A DNA stretch of 14,181 bases from Pseudomonadota bacterium (GTDB taxonomy: Bacteria; Myxococcota; UBA9042; PHBI01), in assembly GCA_005788935.1 (NCBI GenBank), contig SYAK01000434.1, positions 1 through 14,181 on the forward strand. Reading direction: 5' to 3'. Below are positions 7,597 to 14,181 of the stretch, piece by piece. Position numbers and translations under genes: made by a program. Within the stretch, counting starts at the first letter, position 1. Every line of letters begins with the position of its first letter. The notes beneath the pieces were generated by a model. It was not told where the DNA came from. It searched no databases and saw only the letters and a program-made list of their open reading frames with translations.

Positions 7597-9783
7597 TCAG
7601 CGCCCGCGGACGATCCAGGCGCGGTAGGCGTCGAGGTTGCGCGGGCGCCCGAGGAAGGCTCGGATGAGCTCGTCAGCCGGACGCGTGCCGCCTGGCTCGA
7701 GGACCTTGGCCGCGTAATCGCGGGCGACGGCGGTGTTCATGAGGCCAGCCTTCCTGAAGCGCGTGAAGAGGTCCTTCGCGATCGCGAGCGACCACTGATA
7801 GGTGTAATAAATTGCGCTGTACCCCATCAGATGGCCGAAATTCGCATGCAGGTGGTCGACCGCCGGCTTCGGGAAAGGCGCGTAGGTCTTGTACATTTGG
7901 GCGGTGAAGGCCTCGAAGTCAAGCCGCACCGGGTCCTCGAGGTGGAGGTAGAAGCTGAAGGCCGACAGATAGACCTGGCGCAGCAGGTCGATGCCACGGC
8001 CGAGCTCCTCGGCGGTCCGCATCGCCGCGACGAGGGAGGCCGGGATGGCCTCGCCGGTGTCGACGTGACGCGCGAAGCCGCGAAGCACCTCTGCGTCCCA
8101 GGCCCACTCCTCGAGCAGCTGTGAGGGGGCCTCGACGAAGTCCCACTCAGTCTCGATCCCCGCGACGCCGAGCCAGCGCGACTTGCGGGCGAGGAGCTGG
8201 TGGATCAGGTGCCCGAACTCGTGGAAGAAGGTCGTCACGTCGCGGTGCTCCATGAGGGCCGCGTCGCGCCCGTCCACCGACGGCTCGGGAAAGTTGCAGA
8301 CGAGGCTCGCCCACGGGATGCGCCCCTCGGCGAGCCCGCTCTGGATCGTGAACATCGCGGCGTGTTTGTACTTGTCGGCGCGCGGGTGCATGTCGAGGAA
8401 GAAGCGGCCGACGCGCTTGCCGTCACGTCGCATCTCCCACGCCTCGACGCCCGGGTGCCAGGCCTGGACCGTTGGGAGACGGGCAAACTCGAGGCCAAAG
8501 AGCTGGCCGTAGAGCTTGAAGACACCCTCCTTGACCCGGGCATAGGCAAAATACTTGCGGGCCTCCAGGGCGTCAAACGATGCCTGCTCCTTGCGAATAA
8601 GTTGCATGTAATAGAAGCGGTCATGAACCTCGAAAGCGGTCGCGCCCGCGTCGTCCTGACGCTTGCGCGCGAGGAACGCGGTGAGCTCCTGCTCGGCGCG
8701 CGGACGAATGATGTCGTGGATTTCGCGGATGAAGGTCTCCACGGCGGCCGCCGAACCCGACATCTTGTCACCCGTCACGTAGTCGGCCCAGTTCGGGTGC
8801 CCGATGAGCGCGGCGAGCTCCTTGCGCAGCGCGAGGATGCGCCGGAGCGTGTCGCCGTTTGCCGGGAAGCCGCGGGAGGCGTGGGCCTCGTAGAGCGTGC
8901 GCCGCAACGCCTCGCGCTTGGCATAGGTCTGGACCGGAAAGAAGTCGGGGTAGTCGGTCGTGATGACAACCTGGCCATCGGCCCGGGGCGGATGCGCCGC
9001 GAGCCAGTCCTCGGGCAGGCCCTCGAGGTCGGCGGGAGCCGCCATGACGGTGCGGACGTCGCCGTTGATGGCGCGGGTGTACTGCTGGGAGAGGGTCACG
9101 AGCTCCGCGTTGATCTCGGCCACACGGATCCGGGCCGCGTCGTCAAGCCCGACGCCAGCCCGGCGAAAGTCGCGCAGCAGCTTCTTCACGTAGAGGACCG
9201 TCGTCGCGTCGAGTCCGCGCGCCCCGGGCTTCGCGTCCTCGACGCCGAGCGCGAGGAGCGTCTCGTAGAGGCTGCGGTCGAGGCTCGCTGCGGTCGTGAA
9301 GGCCGAGAGCTGCTCACGGCACGCGCCCGCGGCGTCGCGCGTGGCACCCGACGGGCTGACGTTGAAGAGCAGCGAGGCGAGGCCGCTGACCGTGTCGAGC
9401 GCCAACGTCATGGCGTCGAAAGCCTCGATGCGCGGGATGGCACCGTCGACACCCGCGCGGATGCGGGCGCGCTCGGCTTCCGCACGCGTGATGGCCTCGC
9501 GGCAGGCTCGCGTGAAGCCCGTCGCGTCAGCCCAGACCGCCGCGTCCTGTCCGTCGAGCATCGCCGCGACGACGTCGGGGAGGGGCTCGGACGGCGCGAC
9601 CGGGGTGGGCGCGGGGGGTGCAGGTGGCGCAACGAGTGGCGCCTCCGGGCTGCCAGGTGGCGCGGTGGGGGCTGGCGGCTGAGACGGCAGGCGGGTCTCG
9701 GCGGTCTTGCAGCCAGCTCCGCCACAGGCGACGAGGGCGGTGCTGATGAGGGCCGCGAGCGGGGCGTGACGGCGGTGATGCAT
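7597..9783 (-). CDS. Lipoprotein M3A-family zinc oligopeptidase (thimet oligopeptidase/PrlC/Dcp-like)
   Basis: 728 residues. It is a zinc metallopeptidase that should cleave short peptides. The zinc site is clear: H521-E-F-G-H525, with the third ligand E551 in 'DFVEAPSQ'. The spacing and context match thimet oligopeptidase, where this stretch is also FVEAPSQ. Also family-like are 'GRFFLDMHPRADKYKHAAMFT', and near the C-terminus a Tyr-rich 'YSAIYYTYQWSLAIAKDLF', the region that lines the peptide site. The start at the ATG 9783 has GAGGA about 10 nt upstream; the frame is open to 9840 but without a leader there. The N-terminus is a signal peptide with lipobox L-V-A-C (C20), then a Pro/Ala-rich linker (about 32-70) that could hold the enzyme off a membrane. 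Most characterised M3A enzymes are cytoplasmic, so the lipid anchor is notable. It has 158 nt upstream for its own promoter and is followed by the LON-like gene. Confidence 0.95.
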   Translation of the reverse strand: MHHRRHAPLAALISTALVACGGAGCKTAETRLPSQPPAPTAPPGSPEAPLVAPPAPPAPTPVAPSEPLPDVVAAMLDGQDAAVWADATGFTRACREAITRAEAERARIRAGVDGAIPRIEAFDAMTLALDTVSGLASLLFNVSPSGATRDAAGACREQLSAFTTAASLDRSLYETLLALGVEDAKPGARGLDATTVLYVKKLLRDFRRAGVGLDDAARIRVAEINAELVTLSQQYTRAINGDVRTVMAAPADLEGLPEDWLAAHPPRADGQVVITTDYPDFFPVQTYAKREALRRTLYEAHASRGFPANGDTLRRILALRKELAALIGHPNWADYVTGDKMSGSAAAVETFIREIHDIIRPRAEQELTAFLARKRQDDAGATAFEVHDRFYYMQLIRKEQASFDALEARKYFAYARVKEGVFKLYGQLFGLEFARLPTVQAWHPGVEAWEMRRDGKRVGRFFLDMHPRADKYKHAAMFTIQSGLAEGRIPWASLVCNFPEPSVDGRDAALMEHRDVTTFFHEFGHLIHQLLARKSRWLGVAGIETEWDFVEAPSQLLEEWAWDAEVLRGFARHVDTGEAIPASLVAAMRTAEELGRGIDLLRQVYLSAFSFYLHLEDPVRLDFEAFTAQMYKTYAPFPKPAVDHLHANFGHLMGYSAIYYTYQWSLAIAKDLFTRFRKAGLMNTAVARDYAAKVLEPGGTRPADELIRAFLGRPRNLDAYRAWIVRGR

Positions 9784-9941
9784 GGGCGACGATTCCTCGC
9801 GTCGAGGGGCGGCGTGAGCCACGTTCAGCGAGCGGCGCAAGACCTCGCGCCGTCACCCCGGTCGATAGCAGCCCAGGGGCCCGAGGGCAAGGGGGGGACC
9901 CCGGAGCGCCCCGACCGCGCAGGTGGCCGGACAGGGGGGGC

Positions 9942-10451
9942 TCAGGCGGGCCCCGGCCGCTGCGGCGGGCGCGCGGCCGCGACCGCGACGACCTCGGGGG
10001 AGAGGACACGGACGAGGTCTGCTGGGTCAAGGGACACGAGGAAACCACGACGCCCGCCGTTGATCCAGAGACGCGGCAGAGCCAGAATCGAGGCCTCGAC
10101 CAGCACGGGCATCGCGCGCCGCAGCCCGAACGGCGACGTCCCGCCGACCTGGTAGCCGCTGTGGCGCTCGGCGACCGCGACGTCGCACGGCCTGACGCCC
10201 TTGGCGCCGCATGCGGCGGCGAGGCGCTTCTCGCTCACCATGAGGTCGCCGTGCATGAGCACGCAGAGGGGCTGCTTCGCGTCGTCCTCGAAGAGCAGCG
10301 TCTTGACGACCGCGTGCTCGTCGACCCCGAGTGTGGCCGCGCTGTGACGCGTACCGCCGCGCTCAACGTATTCGAATACGTATGGCGTAAAGGCCACCCC
10401 AGCGTCCCGGAGGGCGCGCGTGGCAGGTGTCGCAGGGTGGCGCTCGCTCAC
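9942..10451 (-). CDS. ybaK: YbaK/EbsC-type aminoacyl-tRNA deacylase (Cys-tRNA(Pro) deacylase-like)
   Basis: 169 residues, cytoplasmic. YbaK proteins hydrolyse mischarged tRNA, typically Cys-tRNA(Pro) made in error by prolyl-tRNA synthetase. The family pattern is complete: an N-terminal 'ATRALRDAGVAFTPYVFEY', the essential Lys in 'VVKTLLFED' (K50, equal to K46 of E. coli YbaK), 'CVLMHGDLMVSEKRLA', then 'GYQVGGTSPFG' (residues about 99-109; E. coli has GGISPLG), then 'MPVLVEASILALPRLWINGGRRGFLVSLDPADL'. The GTG start at 10451 has GGGAG 8 nt upstream and overlaps the preceding stop codon by 4 nt (GTGA), which implies translational coupling. Related members of this superfamily (ProX-dd, PrdX) act on Ala-tRNA(Pro), so the substrate assignment is by family resemblance. 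Confidence 0.92.
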   Translation of the reverse strand: MSERHPATPATRALRDAGVAFTPYVFEYVERGGTRHSAATLGVDEHAVVKTLLFEDDAKQPLCVLMHGDLMVSEKRLAAACGAKGVRPCDVAVAERHSGYQVGGTSPFGLRRAMPVLVEASILALPRLWINGGRRGFLVSLDPADLVRVLSPEVVAVAAARPPQRPGPA

Positions 10452-11263
10452 GAACCCGGCTCCCGGCGCGTCGGTCCCGGGGCCGGATCGGGGCCCGGTC
10501 CGCGCGCCGTCGCGCGTTGCAAGCCGCCAAGGAGCGAGCCGAGGAGACCCGCAACATCGAGGGAGACCGTCGGCGCGGGCCGACGACCATCGGAAGCGGA
10601 GGACGGCTGCTCCGAGGCGGGCGCGGCGGGCGCGGCCGCGACGGGCGGCACCTGCGCCGCGGCGCGCGCGAGGAGACCGGCCATGACCTCGCGCGGGTCT
10701 GGCATCGACGGCGGCGGCGACTGCGACGCGCTGACCGCGTCGGGGCGCGGCGGCGGCGGTTCGCCCGCGAGCCCGGTCCGGACGTTCTCGACGAGCCCGA
10801 CGAGGTTCTGCCGGAGGGCCGCGGTCATCGCGCCGAGCGGGCCGGTGGCGGAATCGGCCGCGGGCAAGCCCGCCCCAGCGAGCCCGTCACGCACCCCGTC
10901 GAGGATGGCCGTCAGGGCGGGCAGGCCGTGGCTCGCCGCGAGCTTGCGGTCGAAGACCACGTCGACGCGGCCATCGGGACGGCTCACGACGCCCTGCTCG
11001 ATGACCTGCCCGACCGCATCGTCCACGATCGCGTCGAGGCGCTGCCGCCACTCGGGCTGACTCGGGTCACGCGGACGCGCCTTGCGGGCCTTCCCGAGCG
11101 CCTCCCGGAGCGCCCGCACATCGGCTGGACGGCCTGAAGGGCGCGTCTTGCGCCCCACGTGTGCCGCGCCCCCAGGAGCTGGCGCGGACGTGGACCGAGC
11201 GGCGGCGGGTTCGGTCGCGGCCGGCCCGGGTGGGGCGACGGGGTCATCGGGATCGCGGCTCAT
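10448..11263 (-). CDS. Unrecognised Pro/Ala-rich protein between cyclase and ybaK
   Basis: 271 residues that I do not recognise. The ATG at 11263 has a strong AGGAGG (11271-11276) 7 nt upstream and overlaps the cyclase stop by 4 nt (ATGA). The stop overlaps the ybaK start in the same way (GTGA). Residues 1-45 are Pro/Ala/Ser-rich and probably disordered. Residues about 45-165 look folded and mostly helical: 'ADVRALREALGKARKARP', then 'WRQRLDAIVDDAVGQVIEQGVV', a short 'DGRVDVVFDRKLAASHG', then helices to 'LVGLVENVRTGLAG'. Residues 166-271 are again Pro/Ala-rich with one hydrophobic helix, 'VSLDVAGLLGSLLGGLQ'. There is no signal peptide, clear membrane segment or catalytic motif. The overlapping frames and strong ribosome site make it a real gene, and the coupling suggests it is made in ratio with its neighbours. 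Its function is unknown. Confidence 0.8.
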   Translation of the reverse strand: MSRDPDDPVAPPGPAATEPAAARSTSAPAPGGAAHVGRKTRPSGRPADVRALREALGKARKARPRDPSQPEWRQRLDAIVDDAVGQVIEQGVVSRPDGRVDVVFDRKLAASHGLPALTAILDGVRDGLAGAGLPAADSATGPLGAMTAALRQNLVGLVENVRTGLAGEPPPPRPDAVSASQSPPPSMPDPREVMAGLLARAAAQVPPVAAAPAAPASEQPSSASDGRRPAPTVSLDVAGLLGSLLGGLQRATARGPGPDPAPGPTRREPGS

Positions 11264-12786
11264 GGCGTGCCCTCCTCGAACGCAAAGATCGGCACACCGT
11301 CGGCGCGCCCCTTCACCTGGTGCGACCCGCGCGGCGTGGCCTGCCCCCGCAGGTCCTCGGGCAGGGCCTCGAGCGTCGCGGCCGACACGAGCAGGTTGGT
11401 CCCGAGCGGCTTGTTCAGCGCCTCGATGCGCGCCGCGACGTTCACGACATCGCCGATGAGGCCATACTTCATGCGCGTCTTCGAGCCGATGTTGCCGGCG
11501 ACGACGCGCCCGCTGTGGATGCCGGTCCGCGCGCGCAACCGCGTCTTGCCAGCGCGGCGCCAGATCTCGGCCGACGGGGTACCCTCGAGCCGCGCGTTGA
11601 GCCCAGCGAGGGCCTCCCGCATCGCGAGCGCGCAGCGGACTCCGGCCTCCGCGTGGTTTGAAACCTCATTCGGGGCATTGAAAACGGCAAGAATCGCATC
11701 GCCGAGAATCTCGATGATGCAACCCTCGTACCGGTCGATGACCTCGTTCATGACGCCGAGGTAGGTGTTGAGCAGCTGGACGACCTCTTGCGCCGGGGCG
11801 AGCTCGGCCATGGTCGAGTAGCCCTCGATATCGGAGAAGATGACGGTGACGTCGCGCTCCTCTCCGCCGAGCGCCCCCGCGCTCCTGTCCGAGAGGAGAC
11901 GTCGCGCGATGTCGGGGCTGACGTAGCGCCCGAAGGTGTCGCGCAGCAGCTCGCGCTCGCGCAGGCTGTGCGCAATCCCGCCGAAATGGTTGGCCATCAG
12001 GCCGAACTCGTCGGCGCGCGCGACCGCGACCTCGACGTCGAAGTCACCCGCCGCGATACGGTCGGCCGCGTGCCCGATGACCTCGATCGGGCCCTTGATG
12101 CGGCGGCCGAGGACGAGCCCGAACACAGCGAGCATGCAGACGACGAGACCCATCACGGCGAGGACGATGGTCAGGACACGGCCGCTGATTTCGAGGATCT
12201 GCGTCGCGTCGACATCGACCCCGACGAGCGCCCACGGCCGGCCGTCGGCGCGGCGGATCGGGGCGTAACCCGAGACGCTGCAGGTGCCGCCGCCGTCGTC
12301 GTCGCAGTACACCTCATCTTCCTGAGACAGCTCGATGAAGCCGCGCATGAAGAGGGGGACCTGAGAGGCATCCCACGGGGCGCCTGGGGCGTCCGCCTTG
12401 CCGAGGGTCCAGACGTCGACGACCGTCACGGTGTCGTGGGTCGGGTACGGCCCGTCCGGATCCCGCCCGCGTGAAATGTAGATGCGGGTCATCGCCGGGT
12501 CATCCCGCATGGCCTGCACGAAGCGCTCGCGCAGGGCCACATGACGCGGATCGGCCGGGTCGGGCCGCGCGATGGCGGATTCGTCGCGAACCGGGTCGAC
12601 GCTCCGGGCGAGGAGCGCCGCGGTCGCGCGGATCCGGGCCTGAAGCCCCCGGAACTCCGACTGGAACATCAGGTCGTACACGACCCACCCGACGCCCGCG
12701 AGCAGCACGACCATGACGAGCCCGTTGAAGAGCGTCAGGCGAACGTGGAAGCGTTGCCACCACCGAAGGTCGCGGAGACTCTGCAC
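11260..12786 (-). CDS. Membrane class III nucleotide cyclase: extracytoplasmic sensor, HAMP, cyclase domain (possible guanylate cyclase)
   Basis: About 508 residues from the GTG at 12786. Other in-frame starts at 12816 and 12831 are possible; none has a good ribosome site. I chose 12786 because third-position G/C falls just upstream. Order: TM1 (about 17-40); an extracytoplasmic Cache-like sensor (about 41-200) with 'GYAPIRRADGRPWALVGVDVDA' and a close Cys pair C161/C169 that may form a disulfide; TM2 (about 203-228); HAMP (about 228-280); the linker 'LLRDTFGRYVSPDIARRLL'; then the catalytic domain from about 310. Metal ligands are D319 (IFSDIEGYS) and D363 (ILGDA). Transition-state residues are N449 and R453 (VVNVAAR). 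The base-selecting positions are E359 (E-I-L-G-D) and G442 (K-Y-G-L-I-G-D) instead of the Lys and Asp/Thr of adenylate cyclases, so GTP may be the substrate. It heads the trio with the Pro/Ala-rich gene and ybaK, and is divergent from the nuclease gene. Confidence 0.9.
   Translation of the reverse strand: MQSLRDLRWWQRFHVRLTLFNGLVMVVLLAGVGWVVYDLMFQSEFRGLQARIRATAALLARSVDPVRDESAIARPDPADPRHVALRERFVQAMRDDPAMTRIYISRGRDPDGPYPTHDTVTVVDVWTLGKADAPGAPWDASQVPLFMRGFIELSQEDEVYCDDDGGGTCSVSGYAPIRRADGRPWALVGVDVDATQILEISGRVLTIVLAVMGLVVCMLAVFGLVLGRRIKGPIEVIGHAADRIAAGDFDVEVAVARADEFGLMANHFGGIAHSLRERELLRDTFGRYVSPDIARRLLSDRSAGALGGEERDVTVIFSDIEGYSTMAELAPAQEVVQLLNTYLGVMNEVIDRYEGCIIEILGDAILAVFNAPNEVSNHAEAGVRCALAMREALAGLNARLEGTPSAEIWRRAGKTRLRARTGIHSGRVVAGNIGSKTRMKYGLIGDVVNVAARIEALNKPLGTNLLVSAATLEALPEDLRGQATPRGSHQVKGRADGVPIFAFEEGTP
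11271..11276 (-). promoter_or_regulatory. Strong ribosome-binding site inside the cyclase 3' end
   Basis: AGGAGG lies 7 nt before the ATG at 11263 and is embedded in the last codons of the cyclase gene (encoding Glu-Glu-Gly). It supports a real start for the unrecognised middle gene of the overlapping trio. Confidence 0.8.
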
Positions 12787-13003
12787 CGGTTTCGCGCTCG
12801 GAGGATGTTCGCCCACCCCACCAGCATCCACGGAAGCATGACGGACGGCAAGGCGGGCCACACTTCTTTGCAAAAGGTGGCACGCGAGGTCGCGCCATCG
12901 CGGTGGATTCAGTTGCAAGCGCTGTGCCCGGTCGGCTATGAGCCACAGACGCCCGCGGGGGTGCCTCCCCCGAACGCAGCCCCCCACGTCACCGGGTGAC
13001 CGC
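12787..13003. promoter_or_regulatory. Divergent promoter region between cyclase and nuclease genes
   Basis: A 217-nt gap that must hold promoters for both outward-reading genes, unless one of the upstream cyclase starts is used. It is less GC-rich than its surroundings near 12860-12880. It contains an 8-bp palindrome TTTGCAAA (12867-12874) and a second TTGCAA (12913-12918). No convincing -35/-10 pair could be assigned, and no small gene is supported. Confidence 0.4.
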
Positions 13004-13978
13004 ATGAGACCGCCCCCTGCCCTGCCCTGCCGCGCCGCCTCAGGCCTCGTCGCCGCCACGCTGGTCCTCGGCCTGCTCGCGAGCCCGGCGGGTGCCGAGC
13101 CGGCCGCGCGCGTCCGTCTGAACGGGGTCCCGGCGCCCGTCTACTTCAACGACGGCGACAGCTTCCGCGTGCTCGACGGTATGCACTCGGGCGGCAAGGC
13201 CCGGCTCGGCGGCTTCAACACCCTCGAGACGCCAGGCCCTGTCCACCAGTGGGGCCGCTGGACCGCGCGCGAGCTCTACATCAACTCGAAGATGGCGACG
13301 CTGAACGGCCGCCGCGGCGTCTGGTCCTGCACCTCGGACATGGCGACCGACACCTACGGGCGGACGCTCTGGTGGTGCCCCGACCTCGCCGCCGACCAGA
13401 TCCGGAAGGGCCTCGCCCACGCCATGTCGGTCACCGAGCAACCCGCCGACGCCCGCCTCCTCGCGGTCCAGGCCGAGGCCATCGCGGCGCGCCGCGGCAT
13501 GTGGGCCCATGGCGTCCCGGAGTACATCCTGACCTCGGTGCACTCGGCCGACACCGACATCGAAGGGCGCGGTACCTACAACCGCCTCGTCTCGACGAAG
13601 GACGGCAGCTCGCTCCGCTGGATGCACGACGAGGTCCACACCGAGTGCACGGTCGTCTGCGACGAGGGCGTGGACACCCGCCCGCGCACCGAGGCGGCCA
13701 TCGCGGCCCTGCGCGCGGACCCGACCACCAAGGGCCTCCTCACGGCGGCGGCCTATACCGAGCCTCGCCGCATGACGTTGCTCGTCAACGACTTCCTGCG
13801 CGGGCGGCCGCTCGGCAAGCGCCTCGTCGACGCGTCGCACGAGGGGCCGATTCGCGCGATCCTTGAGGCGCGGCGCGCTTCGGGCGAGCTCGGGCGCGAG
13901 GTCAGGGTGCCCGCGTGCATGACGCACGTGCTGTTCGAGCGGCGCTACGGCGGCGGCAAGGCCGCCTGCCTCAAGTGA
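13004..13978 (+). CDS. Secreted staphylococcal-nuclease-like (SNase/thermonuclease) protein
   Basis: 324 residues. A signal peptide is evident: a basic start, the hydrophobic run 'GLVAATLVLGLLASPAGA', and likely cleavage after A31. The frame is open to 12938, but the ATG at 13004 directly precedes this leader. The SNase fold follows at about 37-165. D52 lies in 'FNDGDSFRV' (Asp21 of the S. aureus enzyme), R67 in 'KARLGGFNTLET' (Arg35), E75 (Glu43) and R120 in 'DTYGRTLWW' (Arg87), with exact Arg-to-Glu spacing. The Asp40 calcium ligand is replaced by N72 and Pro42 by L74. If active, it would cleave DNA or RNA outside the cytoplasm. Cys109 and Cys125 flank the R120 motif and may form a disulfide. 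Residues about 170-324 are an extension I do not recognise, with four Cys ('ECTVVCDEG', 'PACMTH', 'AACLK'). The family is usually about 150-200 residues, so the protein is long. The partial lipoprotein gene follows after 59 nt. Confidence 0.87.
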   Translation: MRPPPALPCRAASGLVAATLVLGLLASPAGAEPAARVRLNGVPAPVYFNDGDSFRVLDGMHSGGKARLGGFNTLETPGPVHQWGRWTARELYINSKMATLNGRRGVWSCTSDMATDTYGRTLWWCPDLAADQIRKGLAHAMSVTEQPADARLLAVQAEAIAARRGMWAHGVPEYILTSVHSADTDIEGRGTYNRLVSTKDGSSLRWMHDEVHTECTVVCDEGVDTRPRTEAAIAALRADPTTKGLLTAAAYTEPRRMTLLVNDFLRGRPLGKRLVDASHEGPIRAILEARRASGELGREVRVPACMTHVLFERRYGGGKAACLK

Positions 13979-14024
13979 AGAACGCGCGACAAGGTCGCCT
14001 GACGCGGGCCCTCAAGGCGCGCGC

Positions 14025-14030
14025 GGAGGA
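14025..14030 (+). promoter_or_regulatory. Ribosome-binding site of the partial lipoprotein gene
   Basis: GGAGGA lies 7 nt before the ATG at 14038. It is a strong site in a short intergenic gap and supports a real start so close to the window edge. Confidence 0.75.
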
Positions 14031-14037
14031 GTTTCGG

Positions 14038-14181
14038 ATGCGGGCAGACAGACCAGGTCTCGGGGTTGCGGGCGCTCGGCTCGCCGCGGCGCTCGCGCTC
14101 GCGATCGGACCTGTCGCAGGTAGCTGCGACTGGAAGGCTCCGGTCGTGCCCGTCTACGGGTACGAGGTCGGGGACGAGGGC
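14038..14181 (+). CDS. Probable lipoprotein, N-terminal fragment
   Basis: 48 codons are visible before the window ends. The N-terminus is MRADRPGLG with basic residues, then the hydrophobic run 'ARLAAALALAIGPVAGS', then a Cys at about residue 30. 'V-A-G-S-C' is a passable lipobox, with Ala at -3 where Leu is usual. The mature part starts 'CDWKAPVVPVYGYEVGDEG' and is not recognised. It follows the nuclease gene by 59 nt on the same strand with a strong ribosome site and may be co-transcribed with it. A small GCGAC-AAG-GTCGC hairpin (13986-13998) lies in the gap but has no T tract, so it is not called a terminator. Confidence 0.7.
   Translation, partial: MRADRPGLGVAGARLAAALALAIGPVAGSCDWKAPVVPVYGYEVGDEG

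Noticed and set aside
8200..10155. A 651-codon plus-strand open frame antisense to the M3 peptidase gene
   Set aside because: The minus strand carries the full HEFGH peptidase. The plus translation is Arg/Glu/Gly-rich with no motif and runs across the intergenic gap into ybaK.
12878..12893. TGGCACG-like sigma-54 promoter in the cyclase/nuclease gap
   Set aside because: The -24-like TGGCACG is present, but the following GC is one base too far and the TTGC part is missing, so the fixed spacing of sigma-54 promoters is not met.
13040..13927. A 295-codon minus-strand open frame antisense to the nuclease gene
   Set aside because: The plus strand encodes a signal peptide and SNase motifs with normal codon bias; the minus reading has no recognisable feature.
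13986..13998. Small hairpin GCGAC-AAG-GTCGC after the nuclease gene as a terminator
   Set aside because: The stem is only 5 bp and no T run follows. Read-through into the next gene is as likely.
1..14181. A possible defence, mobile or CRISPR system
   Set aside because: No direct-repeat array, transposase, integrase, phage gene or toxin/antitoxin pair was found. The cyclase has a membrane sensor rather than a CBASS-type arrangement with an effector, and the nuclease is exported.

Overview
The window is GC-rich (roughly 70% by eye) and densely packed with genes. The organism looks like a member of the Myxococcota or a related former deltaproteobacterial group. The reasons are strong G/C third-position bias, several lipoproteins, a very large Cys-rich surface protein carrying MopE-type 'VDNDCD' putative metal-binding motifs with EGF-like and IPT/TIG modules, and a HAMP-linked class III nucleotide cyclase. 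This placement is inference; no rRNA or marker gene is present.

Layout. (1) On the minus strand at the left edge is the N-terminus of glycogen synthase GlgA (244 to 1, running off the window). It lies 128 nt downstream of a 1672-residue secreted or lipid-anchored modular protein (5391 to 373). (2) Divergent from that protein is a plus-strand CDP-alcohol phosphatidyltransferase (5585-6364). (3) It converges on, and overlaps by 9 nt, a minus-strand gene for a LON-domain-like protein (7558-6356). That gene follows a lipoprotein M3A zinc oligopeptidase (9783-7597) after 38 nt, so the two probably form an operon. (4) Upstream is a tightly coupled minus-strand trio: a membrane class III cyclase (start near 12786, end 11260), an unrecognised Pro/Ala-rich protein (11263-10448) and a YbaK/EbsC-type aminoacyl-tRNA deacylase (10451-9942). 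Consecutive genes overlap by 4 nt (ATGA, then GTGA). (5) Divergent from the cyclase is an exported staphylococcal-nuclease-like protein (13004-13978), followed after 59 nt by the start of a small probable lipoprotein that runs off the right edge (14038 onward).

No interval longer than 300 nt lacks a gene. The gaps are 128, 193, 158, 217 and 59 nt plus the 38-nt spacer. No RNA gene, CRISPR array, insertion sequence or phage gene was seen. The most unexplained non-coding signal is a pair of near-identical 22-nt dyads at 326-347 and 5501-5522. They follow one palindromic consensus, CTGAATGA, a 4-nt spacer, then TCATTCAG. One lies upstream of glgA and the other in the divergent region between the large surface protein and the phosphatidyltransferase. 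They may be operators for one regulator.

The best functional lead is the cyclase. Its substrate-selecting pair reads Glu/Gly instead of the Lys/Asp-or-Thr expected of an adenylate cyclase, so cGMP synthesis should be considered. No clear novel defence or mobile system is visible.
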